The translations under genes and the position numbers were made by a program. The notes beneath the pieces are model-generated. The model made no database searches. It was not told the DNA's origin and saw only the letters and a list, made by a program, of their open reading frames with translations. A stretch of DNA of 64,000 nt from Adenanthera pavonina (Eukaryota; Streptophyta; Magnoliopsida; Fabales; Fabaceae), in NCBI GenBank assembly GCA_026686845.1, contig JAIVEN010000001.1:37688001-37752000 (forward strand), in the 5' to 3' direction. Below, piece after piece: positions 10,784 to 25,700 of the stretch (position 1 is its first letter; every line of letters begins with the position of its first letter).

Positions 10784-13700
10784 TCATGATTGACTAACAT
10801 ACAGAACAGGGACCAGTCCAGCCATCTTGCCATCCCTGCCAGGGCGTTTCTTCTTAACCTGCAGGAACAGATAAGCAAGGGACTTAAATAAGTGGCCAAA
10901 CTGATTTTCCTCAGAATAGTAAAACATTAACATGGTAGAGATAGAAAATGTCAAATCCAGTTGGATGCACTATCCACATCATTATCTCCTTGACACTCAC
11001 ATAAAACCAGCCATCAACTTCATCCTCAATCTCAACTTCTTCTCCAGCAGTTAAACTCAACTACAAAGAAAAACAATGGTGTTAATTATCTCCATGCCTG
11101 CACCTAATGTTTGCAATTCTACCTCTAGATAAAAAACATCAACAAATTGAACACAACAAATCAAAGAAGCTTAGTTCAGTGAAATGTTCATATTTAGCTC
11201 TTGAAGAAGTAAAGCCATCTAAAGTTAAGAGTCTGACTCTACTCACCTCATCATCACCTCCTGCTGTGAAGTCATAAAGTGCAGTTCCAAATCGCACATT
11301 TCCAGATGAAACTTGATCCTCATCTTGGGACTCAAAACCTTGGCTTGCTAGGGGGTTTTCGAATGATTCATATCTTTGCATGATAGTTGATGCGTATGAA
11401 GGAGGCTCCTCTTTTATCTGAACAGACTTGTTAGATATAATATTAACATAGAAAATAATATAGAGGGAGCATGACCAATATATCAACAAGACAGTGGGAT
11501 CTTACCGGAGAACCAAGACCCTCACTGAATGAGGGACCACCCCAGTTGGTTTGTGCCTTCTCCTGACATAGATAATTAACAGAAAATCAAATTTCTATAA
11601 AGTAGATTTCTTACAGGAGATAGGAGTCTATTCCCAAAATATAGTAAAATGATCAACTTCAGTCTAGCAATGAATGGTCCTATGTCTCAAACTATGTATT
11701 GGAAATATATGGTGTTAGCTTGAAGTAAACCAAATAAGGGCCCTGCTCAGGCATTAAATTAGAAAGACAAAGATGATGGATACATTGCCCAAAAAAAAAA
11801 AAGATGATGGATACATTGCCACATTTTACCAATTATTAAAAAACACAGATGTTAGCCATGTAATGATTGCTTCATGTCAATTCCAATTCTTATTGCTCTA
11901 AATAATACTAAGACTTAAACTTTGCAAGTGGCGTTATGATCAGAGTGCCCTGCATTTGTCAATTCTCTCTTGAGGATAAACATATAGGCATTTCAGTAAA
12001 GAAACAGACAAAAGTCACAAAACTATAACTTGGAAAAGAGCAGTATATCTTGTACATAAAAATATGACAAAGTCACATGTTGAAATAATCATAGATTCTT
12101 AATCATGATATACGTACCCTAGTTTGTGATGATCCATATGTGGATGGTTTAGAGCTGAATAGTGAAGGGTAGTTCATTCCACCAAAGTGGGATGATATTG
12201 AAGTTTCAACTGATCCTGTTGAATCTGGAGAAGATGATCCTAATGATTTTCCATCATCTTCCTGTCATTCCAAGGAATTAAACCAAGTCATATAAATAAA
12301 GTATCCAGCTCCACTACATCCTATGTTGAGTATAGTCAGGATCTGGCTTAATCCATACCCCTACTTCTTCAGATTCTAGAAGTGTTTTTGCCCACATATC
12401 ATCATAGCTAACTGAGGGCCTAGAGATCATATTCTCCTCATCAACTTCAGGCGCATCAGTTCCAGCACCAGCCAAAAATTCATTAACCTAATACCACATA
12501 ATCATTCAGGTTAAAGCATCAAGAAAAAAAGTCGAGGCCCTTTTAGTGTAGATCTACAAAAATCTTAAAACTGAGACACTTACCAGAATGACTTCCTACT
12601 ACGTTATGCATTAGTATGAATATACATCTTTACCAAATTAAAATTAGAAAACAGTATCTTTCCAATAAAAACAGTTAGAAAACAGTGAAGATTGACAATT
12701 TCATACCCTATTCATTGCTGGTGCATTGTTTCCCAACAAGCCATCATCACCAAGGTTTGCAGCCCAGGCATTGACTAGGTCATCATCAAGTGAATCTACT
12801 GGCTTACTAGGTGCTGGTTTGGACTCATAAATGAGATCAGATATGCCAGTAGCAACAGCCGGGTCACTCAACCCAGTTGACGCACTAATGTTGTGGCGTG
12901 TGCGATAAATGTCAATGAGTTTTGCACTGTCAAAATATTGAGAAGCGCAACGAATATCATAGTGGAGCAGAAAATAAAAAGGAATCATGTTCAAGACATA
13001 ATAATTTGAATACAACGAGAGCACCACGCTGAGGCTCTTATCAGCACATACAGGTTTCATTGTCTAACCTGAGCATCACAATAAAAAATAAAGTGAACTG
13101 TTTATCTGCACAACTTATAATACTACAGAAAGAGGTTCTCCAGCTTGATGTTCATTTCACTAAATAAGTTTTCAGCAAAAGGGGACACCAGGAAATTCTT
13201 CATATTAAGTTATTGCATGAAACAGTGCCTTTTATGTCTCCATCCATCATTCAACTGTTTCAGCTATTCCAGAAAGCTGACAGTCTTTAATCAACCAACT
13301 GCCTGCATTTGCTTCTTTATTATTTCCCAAGGTGTATCAATTGTGCAAATCTTAAACACTGGTTTGGCAGCAAAAGTTTTTCGAAAAAAGAGATATGCCA
13401 GCACATCAATTTGTTAGTTTTATAATTGATTGATCAAGCCCATGGCTCAACTTCAATTAATAATATGTTACATAAATTTATGCATATTTTGAGTTAGCTA
13501 TCAATTTTTTTTATTTGAATTTAAAAAATGTGAAGTGTGGGTAGAAGTTCTTTTGCAAGATCTTCTATGTGGGTTGAGATCTCCTAAAAGTAGGGTGTGT
13601 GGAAAACCAATGTTACTTCTCTCAATAGTTCTCCCTCACTCAAAAGAAAAAATATTCTCTCAAGGAAGGTGCTTTCTACTGTGGGTTTATCAATAGTGTC

Positions 13701-16700
13701 CAGGCTTCTGTGATTCAATTGAACTGCTTGGGAAAGATTGAGAGAGTCTTTCACAGAGAAGGTACACATCGTGCTCCTAGTTATTATTATTATTATTATT
13801 ATTTTTGGTAATAACAATCTGGTATCCAGTCACCACTTTGGGCTCTAACTAATTCTGATTGAATTACAGTCAAGCCTCATTCGGAGGGTTTAATTACCCT
13901 CACAAAGGCATTTTCTGCATTCACACAGTCTCGAACCTGAGACATCATGCTTAATTACCCTAATTCCTTCCACTATGACCAACGCCCATTGGTATGCTCT
14001 TATTTAATTTATCACAATTGAACAATGAGAAATACAAAATGTGAATATACCTTCATTACATTTCTTAGCCTCTTTGACTTTTTTCTCTTATTGTATTTTG
14101 GAGGATCTCTTATCCTCTACCTAATTGCATTTTACCATTCCTTTCTTTTTTCTTCCTTCTTAAACTTTAGAACTGCTTTCTCATTGAAATAAACAATGAG
14201 ATATAGCAATTGCATAACCTACAGTTTGTGATCAGGTAAATAATGGATTGAGAGAAATTAGAGCCCAACAGATTTAGAATGTTAAAGTTGAACAAACATA
14301 ATGTTTCAATTTTAAAATATTATAGTATGAATACAAAATGCCACTTGTTTGTCTTCAACAAGTCTACAAATGTAGACATTCAAAAACTAAAATACAACAT
14401 ACATATACCCATTTTAAAGTAATATTCTATCCGAATTTCTGAGCCATTCCATTGTAGAAAGTAAGCCCCAACTAGCTTCTTTAGATTAAACAAGCAATTT
14501 GTGTGACCAACTAAAGAACAAATACAGTTATTTATCCAAAGGGGAAAAAAACAGATGTAGCTTGAACCAAAAAGTACCTTGTTGGGCCCAAAGGCAGATA
14601 CTTCACTCTGGGAACATAACAAAACAATGAAACAAGGTCTAACAACCTTTCATGGGTTTCATATAGTTTCTTCAGTTCATCATCAGTCCATTCTTTCTTA
14701 GCATTGTCATGATTGCGTATCTCCCTATTTGTACACAGAAAATTCATAAGCATTTTATAATCAGGGCAGACATATTTGAAGCAAGCACCAAACAAAAAAT
14801 AACGGCACTCACTTGATCAAATCATCTTGTGCTCTATACATTTCATCCAGAACCTTTATCATAGGACTTAATAAAACTCCAAGGCCTGTGCCACTAGCCC
14901 CTTGATCTTCTCCATTACTAAGATGCATATCTGAAAACTGTGACTGCAAACCACCCTGTGCTAAAGTATGTAGAAACTCATAAATCTGAAGCCGGAAAGG
15001 CTCACCAGATCTAATTGCCATCGTTGTAAGAGCCTGAGCAGCAATAATTCGAATCTGTATGTCCATTTAACGCAAATATATAAATTAAGCAGCATATTCC
15101 CAATGGGTGAATTATTTATTTTGGAGTGGCAAACAGACAAAGCAATAATAAAACATTTTTTGTATCCTTAATATTGCATAATCTCATTTAACAAATCACC
15201 ATCTAATAAATAAAAAAAATATTTGATAAACAAAAGTTCCTAAGGCCATTGTGTGCTTGATGACACTCCCTCCCAGCATAGTACATCTTAATAGAAAAAT
15301 AGAAAAGAATCAACTACTCAAGTTATGTAACAGGAAATGAACAGCAAAAAAAAGAACAACCACTCAGACACAAGTACCTCCCAGCTTCCACTGAAAGCAC
15401 ACCTCTGGAGCCGAGTCAGGGCACCAGCTAGTGTAGGATTACGCGAACTAGCAGCAGCGACCATTTTGTCAGCATCTAACATCATTAATGCAGTACCAGG
15501 AGGGGTTGCAGATTCCCAAGCATATTCAGATGCAGCGTAATTTGCATTTTCACCAAGAAACCATACCTACAAGCATAAGTTAGCTAGCAGCAAACTGACA
15601 AAATTTAAATTATTTATTGAATTTACGATGTCTAGAGCACAAAACAATGCTTACTGCAGCTTGGACAAGCCTTTGTAATGCAAGAGCAGATTTTGGGTCA
15701 GATGCAGAAACCCTATCCACTGAAGTAAGACCAAGCATTGATCCCGGTTGTGGAGGTGGTAAATCAAGAACAATAGTAACAGCTTCTAAAGCTTTATGTT
15801 TCCCATCAGGACCAGCTCCAACAAGGCAAGTCTGGAAATAAAATATCAATTCCAGTGAATCATCCACTCTAGTAGAAATCATCAAGAAAAAAATGAGCAA
15901 TTGATCAGAGTTTGTGGATGCATGTATATAATTGTAAGTACTAATACATTTGTGTGACGAGGTTGTTGGGCTAAGAAAATGCATTTGATTTCATTAGTCA
16001 ATGATCAGCCAGATCACAATTTCAAAACACCGTCAAGGTAAAAGAAAAACAAACAAACTTACTTTCCACAATAGTTGTAGCACATCAGCGTCAACTTTTC
16101 CTGGAACCTTAGTAGCAAATATTCTTGCAATTTCAAGGAGAGTAACAGCCATATCCGGAGAAGCCTTCAAACCAAATTTGAAATACATGTTATGGCAAAA
16201 TCTAGCTTGACATTATGCATGAATACCACAGGACATAGATATATAACTTACACAATGTTCCACAAAATCTAAAATAATATAAATAATGTTCCACATAGAC
16301 ATTATGCATGAATACCAAAGGACATATAATTAAGCAAGTATTCATGAGCATCAATGCAGTTTCAGAAATCTCAGAAAAGTAGATGTACTGGTATTGATGC
16401 TCATATTTAAACAGATGAAGGCTTGACATAGCAAATCAAAATAATAATAAATATCAAAGTGCTGATTTCCGATGTAAGACTTGAGATAGTCAAGGAAATG
16501 TATTGTTGGAACTCTGTAATTTCTAGTATTATTTATAAGCAGACGCTGCGGTTCTCCCAGAATTTAGTTTAAGAATCAAGGAAAGATGCCAAGCTGAACT
16601 ACAGAAATGATGATGACTAAATCAAATAATGAATAAGCAGCAATTTTCAAGTTGTGTTTGGGCAGAAAATTTAGTATACAACAAATGAAGATTTTAATGA

Positions 16701-19700
16701 AGAATTTGACTGAGGTTTTTTTCTTTCTCAGTTTGATGATTTTATTCATGACTGCAGTTGAATATATATACAGAAAAGATACTCTACTGGATCGAAAAGT
16801 CAGAGATAAGATACCTAGACATGATCCTAACCCATTGGAGAAGAATAGAACTACTATAATCAAATATTATCTTACTAAATCTATTCTAACTAACTCAGAT
16901 AATGGGAAAAATACAAAATAAAACGGAAAAAGCATGAATTTACAGCGGCTTCCAATAACAAAATATCTTTAAGAATTAAAATGGGTCAGGAAGTTTAGAA
17001 TGAACAGTGTTGGAGATTATAACAAAACTATTCAACGACCTTCATTTAAGAGTTTAAGCTTTTGAGTTGAAGTGGTCATTGACATGGTATAGAGCCTCTA
17101 TGACGAAGTCATCAGGGGTTCAGTCTTTGGTGCTCCAATTTTCTTAGTCAATATCAACACAGTATAATAGGCTTATGCTTTACCAACACTTCAATCCGAA
17201 AGGGCTTTCATGTGTATGAACATGTTAGAGATTATAATGACAATATTCATCAGCCATCACTTAACAGCTTATGCTTACGAGTTGACACGATCATTGACAA
17301 ATAACATAAGTCTAAGAAGAAAAGAGGAGGACAAGATATCCTTCTACACAAAAATATAAAAATAAAACCAAGGACCAAAAAATAACAAAGCTCCATAGTC
17401 CATTTGCATATTTGATAAGGAAATTCCCTAAAAAGAAACCATGGGCTGAGTAACAAAGGGAGGCTATGAACACAATTTACTCCCACAATTTCTTTCAACG
17501 GAAGAAATATTTTCAGAACGAGAGAATGACAAAGAAAAGGAGGATATCCTCAACAGAGATAACAAGACAAAAAAAAAGGGGGGGGGGGGGGAGACACGGG
17601 AAGATTGCCCAAAACCTCAGGATATATATCTTAGCCAACAGCATACATTTCTAACCACTTTAAAAGTAAAGAATAGAAAGAAAGATATTAACAACTGCAA
17701 TTTTTACAAGATAATGATCTTTTCTCCACTAATTCATGCTAATATGACAAATATAAGCATTAAGCTTATCTTCTTTCCACACACACACACACACACGCAT
17801 ATAGAGAGAGAGAGAGAGAGAGGCATTCATAAATACTACATAGTACATAGAAGGGATCATAGAGATGCATTCATACACATAAGAGCTCATCTATCCTATT
17901 GCAAATCTATAAATGAAACTCCACCGGAGACCATCAGCTGAAACCCAAGATATGCCAAAGATACAACTGTCCACCTTAAGATACAGTGGGAAGAAATATC
18001 TGGAAAAAAAAAAAAACACTCAACGTTTTTGCTCCAGCCACAAGCCCCACAACACCAACAGAAAACAACATAATTCCAAAGGACTAACAGATTAATTATA
18101 GTCATCCAGAAATAAAGGGCATTCTTGATGTAATGTATGTCAAACAGCGTGTGTGATGGAATCACAGATTATTCATCACAAAAAGAGCATTTACCTTAAA
18201 ACGAGCATGTAGAGTGAGCAATATATCATTTAACAGTCCTGCTGGCCAAGCTGGATCTGATAGTTCAGATGCAATAATAGATTCTAGTTCATCAAATGAG
18301 TCATATGGGCTTTGCATCCAGATTAGGGCCTTGATCACCATGCCCCTTACATAAACACATTCACAGGCAACAGTTGTCCGCACAACTTCCATTAGTGAAT
18401 CCAATAATCCTCCAATGGTATCTCTGCCACCAGTCCCATTGGATATAGATGAAGTTCTTCTGATGCCTACATCAATTAACATCAAAGTGCTAAGTATGCA
18501 ATTAAATAATCCACATATGGAAAGATTAGTCACTCATCAATACTATCCACCAATCCTCTAGGTTATGTCACTTAGGTTTTACACATTCAAGGTGGGGAAA
18601 AAACTGATATTAGCAGCTTATGTCACAATAATGAAAAGGAATTGAAGGCCAATATAGCATTAAAAGAACTCAAGTGAAGGTAATAAATCCTAAAATTTCA
18701 ATAGGATTAAGGCTCATTATTAAATAGAAAGCACATAATTGTTTTTGAATTTCCACTAAATTATTTAGGGTCTGTGAACCTTAAATCTGCATGCAATTAT
18801 GATGGGTACTCAAGTGGAATATGAAAACTTCCCCCAAAAGATAACTACTGAAGTGAAAGAACCAACCCACTTAAATACCCCATTAAGCATCCTATGCCAT
18901 ACAACATGAGACCTAGGCATCCCATAAAGTCCCATCTATTGGACCCCTAGGAGAGCTAATGTCTGAGTGGCTACACTCTTTGACACATCACTCAACTTCC
19001 TCGTAGATCAGAACCCTTTATAAGTAGCCCTCTCCAAAACCGTCAACCACCAACTCTAATATCAATTGATGGTACCGAAGTGAGATGTAGATCCTCCCCC
19101 AAAAGCTAACCATTGAGATGAGAGAACAAACACACTTATATACCCCATTGAGCATCCTATACTACTTAATATGTGATTTAGAAACATTTCATACTACTTA
19201 AGTTCCCATCAATTAATATGAGATGCCTAAATTCCACATTTAGTATAAGATGGTCTATGGGATATTGATGCGGGTTAGTTTTCTAACATCAATAGCTAGC
19301 TTTTGCAAGAGGGTTCCCCAACTTACTTAAATATCAAAACTCAAGGATCAAGACCCCCTTACTAAATATTTGTCCTTAGATGGCCAAAAAAATTCAATAA
19401 TAATGATATACATAACATGTGCTTTTACAAGAGTAAAAATAAAACTTACTTTCAGGATGTGCAGTTTCATCTGAATCATGAAAATCTGTAGCCTCTGCAT
19501 ATGTATTAACATGAACACCTTCATCAATATCTTGTAAGCCCAAAGCAAATGCAGCTGCCCGACTTTTGCCCATCTCTTGAACTACTCTAGCTGCCGCATG
19601 AAGCACAGGTCTAGAAAAGCTACGGAAAGAACTCTCCAACCTTGGGAAAAGCAGTGAACAACAGATAAGATGCCATTCCACAGCAACCATTAGACTTGTA

Positions 19701-22700
19701 TGAACAAATACATAAGCAAGTTTTCAGAACCTTCTCATCACAAGTTTAATAAGGGGTTGTGGCCGTTTAGTCTTTTGAGATTTATCTTTTGAACCTTCCT
19801 TTGATGATGCTTCTGGTAACTTGAGAATCTCCCTGGTCAAACGATACCACCCAGCAGCTCGTTCTTCAGTCCTAACATTTCAGGGAAAAGAAATCCACCT
19901 CATTACAATGGTAAGTTGATAGCATGACTTCAAACATGGACGCTAGAACATAACCTAAGAAAGATGAAATTATGACCTAGGAGGGTCAGTAGATAAAATT
20001 AATTTGACATAAACCACACCTCTCATTGTTATCGTATTTTCCAAGTACACATAAAATTGCTTCAAAACAAACCCTTTCACTGGGATCCAAAAGAAGTTGA
20101 TAGAGCACTGAATTGAATTGAGATCTGATATCCGGCCTCTCTGTGCATGCAAGTAGACCAGAAATAAAATCATCCCAGAGTTTCAAAGAATCAATCTCCT
20201 CAAACAACTAAAGCTATATAAGACACCAACCATCTAATGCTCGAGCTCTAGATATGGTGTAGCACAACCTGGCTAGAGAAACTCTTGCAAGAACATCATG
20301 CAAATGGAGAACATCCTGTAAAGCCCCTGCAATGTACAGCAAAACAACCAAGACGAAATGATTTAATTGGGATGGAATGAAAGCATTTTCATTAAATTCA
20401 ACAAGGATTTATACCTTATTAAGCACACAAGCAACAAAGCAACCCAATAAAATAAATAGGAAGTATTTGACATTCCTGTAAACAATATACTTCAAGTAGA
20501 CTGGGTTTTGAATGTTATCACGGGATAGGCGATTTCTCCATTTTCAGCAGGACCACAAAATTAAACAATCCATTCATAGGGAATTATATTGATTCTTGGG
20601 CCCACCACAGAGAGAGTTTGTCAGATATTTTTGAGGACAAAAAAAACACCCATAAGCCAGTATAAAACCTAATATATAGCATAGAAATTAGGAATTCCTG
20701 CCATGTACAACACCAACATGAAAATTAAGGGACAATCGTCATGTAGTTTTATAGCTTAAAGATATTCTATTGAATGAAGAAAGCATCTCAATCAATTTCA
20801 AATTTACAATTCCTTTTTTCCCAGAGAAATGGACATGATTAAAAACAGACAAGTAAAATGCTGACCATAGAAAACACAAAGTAAATTATGTCATACAATG
20901 CACTGACTTAAAACTAGGAAGAATACGGCCTTTAACAAAACTTCTGTTTTATGTATTTGATTCAGTGAACAATGGAACATTATAATGCACAAGGATAAGA
21001 AAAAGACGAGATGACGAATATTCATTCAACATACCTCCAGGCTGTGCATGATTCCCTGTATAAGATTAGCCAAGAAGCATTAGATTCAGGAGAGGAGGTA
21101 AGGAGGAAACTTTGTTCCAAAATTACATTGTGAAAGAAAATTTCATGAAATACCATTGAAAAGGAAAATTATTCTCAAGATTTACTATGTTACCTAAGGC
21201 CATTGCAACAGCATAAGGGTCCATTGTAGCTAGCTCAGAAACAATTTCCAATGAATGCCTCACAGCAATCGGATCAGCAAATGAAATCCTGTAGTCGAGT
21301 CTGCTTAGTACTGAAAACTATAAACCAGCAGGGAAAAAGGAAGCAAGCACAAGTTTATTGACAATGAAATATTTAAGGTAACACCAAAAAAAGAAAAAAA
21401 GCAATCAGAAAAAAGTTGCTTAAACAGATAAAGAGACAAGATAAACAATCATGTTCCGCTACACAAATTAAGATCTAAGCCCTGGTTCATTAAAATTCCA
21501 GAATCCAGAGATCCTCTCTAGACAAAGGTATCAAAGAATTGCAAACCATAAACCAAAAGTGCTCCACACAGGGAAATAGCACAGACCTACTATAACTTGA
21601 AGAGAAATTAATTTTAGTTGAGAGAATGAAAGTGGCAAGGACAAGACTCCTAGCCACTTGGTCATGAATGCCCTAATATAATGCAAGGACCATTTCAACC
21701 TAAAAGCTTAAGCTGTTAAGAGAAGACCAACAAATGCTTTTGTAAATACCAAGCACAAACAAAGCCGTGAGCAGAATACTTCAATTCCCAAAAAATCATG
21801 CCCAATCTCAAACTCATGTCATTTAATTTAACCCCCAATTCCAATCAACTTATTTTATCATTCAGTCAAATAAGAAACTGACAGCTATTTAAATTGTAGT
21901 TGGTAATAGAGATCTTAATTGGAAAGTAGCATCTCACTCAGGAAGATTAAAGTTGATGAACGATGTTAGTAGCTATTAAGTATGGATTAGAGCTTTTGGG
22001 TTCAACCTCACATTGATGCAGCCTGTATTGGCATGGAAAAGCTCTACTGGTGTAGCCTGGTATTATTAGCCGTAATGTGATAAGGAAAATCAGTACAAAC
22101 CCCTTCTGAGTGATGGAAGAGGTAATAAACAACAAAACTGTCTAATCTCCCTACAGTATGATGATTAAGAGGAAAACTGGAAAAGGAAATATGCCTCCTG
22201 ACTTTCGAGAGGTCAGGGCTCTCCCCAAGCCAAACACTACACAATGCTCACCTTACTCTAGGGCACATTACCCTAGATAACAATCTCACACAGTTAACAG
22301 TAGAGCTAACAGTGTTAATAGTGGTCCCTCCTTTTGCGTTCCTACTTTCCTCACCCACATGTTCCTTCTCCCCTATATTCTCTTTGGGCCTACCTCTCTT
22401 ATAAACTCGGCCCATCCATTTGTTGGGTTCATCAACTGCACTTGGATAGGATCAGTTTTCATCATTTTTGAAGGAAAAAATTGTTAGGCTGAAGCATAAT
22501 TTTCAAAGGTGCACTGCACACCATATCAGTAACATGACGCGAAAATTGTTTTGGATTCTTTTAGCCTGTTTGCACAGTCCACTTCAATTGTTGACTCACT
22601 TTGTTCATCCTCTCTCTCTCTCTCTCCTCTCTCAGCCTACCTGCATCATGTTTCATTCTCATCTCCCACTTTTTTTGTTCTCCAGTTTTGTTTGCACTCT

Positions 22701-25700
22701 CTCACCCTCTGTTGTGTCATCTCTGCCTTCTCTTATTGCATGGTTCCATCTTTCTCTTGTCTATTATTTGAAGTTCTGTCTCTCCCTGTCTGTTTATTTT
22801 CCTCATTCTCCATTTATGTTTGATTCAGGCTCAAGAGATAAATTGCAGACTAAGTGTTCAAAGAATTTAGAAAATGGCACATGTATGCATTCATTCACCA
22901 TCATTCATTAGTTATTAAGAAGTCCTCAACATGTACCTCATGTTCACAATTGGTGACTCAACAATAAGAACTTGATTAAAGTACATAGGGTACTTAAGAA
23001 TTACCTTACCTACATGATCCTTAATAATTTGATCAAAGAATTATATAAAATCAATTCAATTCACCTGATATGTTGGCTTATGTCATAGTGTGTGTGTGTG
23101 CATGCTTCGATATATAGAGTTGAGTTTGATAATTTACCGATCATAATGCTTATATTTTCAGAAACATGTACAAAAGCTCTGAAGGGACCAGCAATATCAA
23201 TGAGCAAGTTAAACAATTTGTTAAAGTTAAAAGTAAAAGGATTTACAAAGAAAATTTTGGGGGCATCAATACAAAAACTCCCTCTCCAATTCTAAATTAG
23301 AAAATCTGTTATATACTTATTTTACATTTCTTTTATATTAATTCCAGGTCTAAATTACATAATTACATGCAGCACACTTTAGTTTGCCATGCACCACGGC
23401 CCCAAGAGCTCCTTCAGCAACAGTGTGCCCATGCCACTGAAATCCTATGCCAATATATCATATACCTCATACAAATGATAAGAAGAAGAATACTTGTCTA
23501 CATCTTGCGAAACAAAAGTTCTAAAATGTCAGATATATGAGCAACTAGGTAACTTACCCCTGTATAGCACGATGCAAAAATGCCGGATTTCCAGGATCCA
23601 AAGGAAGTCTTCTCAAAGCACTCAGGGCAGAATATTGTAGATTGCTACGGATGATAGACTACATTCAAGATTATTCAGACACAAGACAAATAAGCAAATT
23701 TATAGCCATTTACGTTGAATGAACATCAATAATAAAAGAAAATTTATTACTTGGGATTAAATAATTATATGAATAAAAAACTAAAGCCTAAACCAAATTA
23801 TTGTTTGGATCTTACAACAAGAATAATTGAGCACATTAATGAGAAATGACATTTGGAGAAATACGCTAAAACAATCAAGCAATTCCATGCCAAAAAAAAA
23901 ACTGTTCAAATCAGGATGTCCTAATCAAGTTTAGGCATGTATAGTAAAAACACAAATAAAATTCATCTGATCATCTATTGCAAAGGTTTCTTGGAAATCC
24001 ACACTATAGTATAGGTTCAGGTAAATTCCTTTGAAAATAATCATACTATAAATACTTCAATTGTTTCCATCTGCCTTGCATTTAACAAGGAAACCCTACT
24101 TACAATTTACAGCTCTCTTTCAAAAGGTAGATTACTCAATTCTCAAGTTTTATTCTTCTCCATGGTTCTCACTTCCTCCAAATTGGTTTCCTTCCACTCA
24201 AGATTGCATCAATGCAAAAGCCTTCTAATCCCAAAGAGTACATACTGAAGAAAAGGATAAACTAAAAACTTCATAAGGAGATACTGAAACATATGATACA
24301 ATTCAAACTCTAAATTTTTAATACAAGAGAAGGCTTCTTTCCTCATAGCAGTGGATAATGACTAATCATCAACAATACCAAAGGACCGAATCAGTTCTAA
24401 AGATGGCTCTAGATTAGGTAAAGTGTGCCCAAACTCAAGGATTTTCCATTCATGCTTCCCTCTGTTGCTTTTGACTTCCCCTAGGCTAAATTCATCATTC
24501 CCCCATACTGCAATCCTTCTCTCAGAAGTGGATGGAAAAACAAGAGAAAAAACTGGAGAAAAGGTAATAGTCAAGCTTTCATACCATTATTTTTCCACAA
24601 GGATGACTATGATTCCACAAAGTAAGCTTCAGTTTCTCATAAGGTGACATCCATGGTAAGAATAGTTTTACTGGAAGGTATGACTAATATGTAAACCCTT
24701 TTTTCATTATAGAACATGCAAGGAACACACATGTCAATTCTCTTGAATCTAATCATTTACAAAAACTTTTTGCATGATTTTAAACAAAGCATAATCAAAC
24801 ACTTTGCATGGGATGAAGTAGTAATAGCTACTTTGGGGAACCTCGAACCTCCAAAGGCAACGTGAAGTCAAGTGCATGTTGCGGCATCATCATTTGATGA
24901 CTAGCCATAAAAAGTAAGAAGTGCATTGCCCAACTAAGCTTTAGGGGCCTATAAAGTGAACAATAGTGCTCTAGAAACCTTCTAAGGGTGAAGCCGCTGC
25001 TGAGAGTCCAAATTTGGGGCATAAATACAAATTGAAGGAAAATCCACAAAGGAAAAAGAAAAGAAAAGTCCTGACTCCTCCCAAGCCTAAGCCTCCACCA
25101 AGATTCCCAAAATCTGCATGCCACCCAGCTTCCCTCACAGCCTCCTAATTTTCCCCCATCCTAACCACTAGAAATCCTCCTTATCCGCCACTATGTGTCT
25201 TACCTCACCACCTGTTCCCGCAAACCATTTATCATGCTGCTTATGCAGCTCACTTCCCTTAACAAGCCTGTTTTGGTTATGTATATAACTTTCCTAAGCT
25301 GTCTATTCATAGCTATATCCTTTCATAAGTCACAAAGCCATTGGATATTTTCACATTACACTAACTTCATCCCAAGTCAATGGATACTTACAGCAACACA
25401 TATAAGTAGCGAAGTTAAGGACAAAAGTAGTTGCAAAACAATTTTACCTCTTTATCACCACCTTTTGCCCCAAGTATGCCTTTTTTCCACTTTTGTGGTG
25501 CATCACCCACCTGAAACATTATAATAAGAGAAGTAAAGAAATCTCAAGCAACATAAATCCACAAACCTTAGGAATATACAAGAAAACAAAATGATATGTT
25601 TACCAATACACATTCAGACATGGTAAAATTCTATAATTGTAATCATATGTCACTGTAACTGACCTTTTCTTCTCAAATAACACATTTGAAACTTCCCAAA

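Noticed and set aside
22260..22330. TGTTAGCTC..-like LTR start on the minus strand in intron 8
   Set aside because: No second LTR end, target duplication or primer site was found.
22468..22911. 147-residue open frame in the long intron 8 of TASH3
   Set aside because: Its composition (Leu/Ser/Phe-rich from a CT-rich tract) has no domain. It lies within a well supported intron on the other strand.
24362..25440. Possible retrotransposon fragment in intron 7 of TASH3
   Set aside because: Short open frames exist on both strands, but no domain, LTR edge or repeat pair could be recognised.
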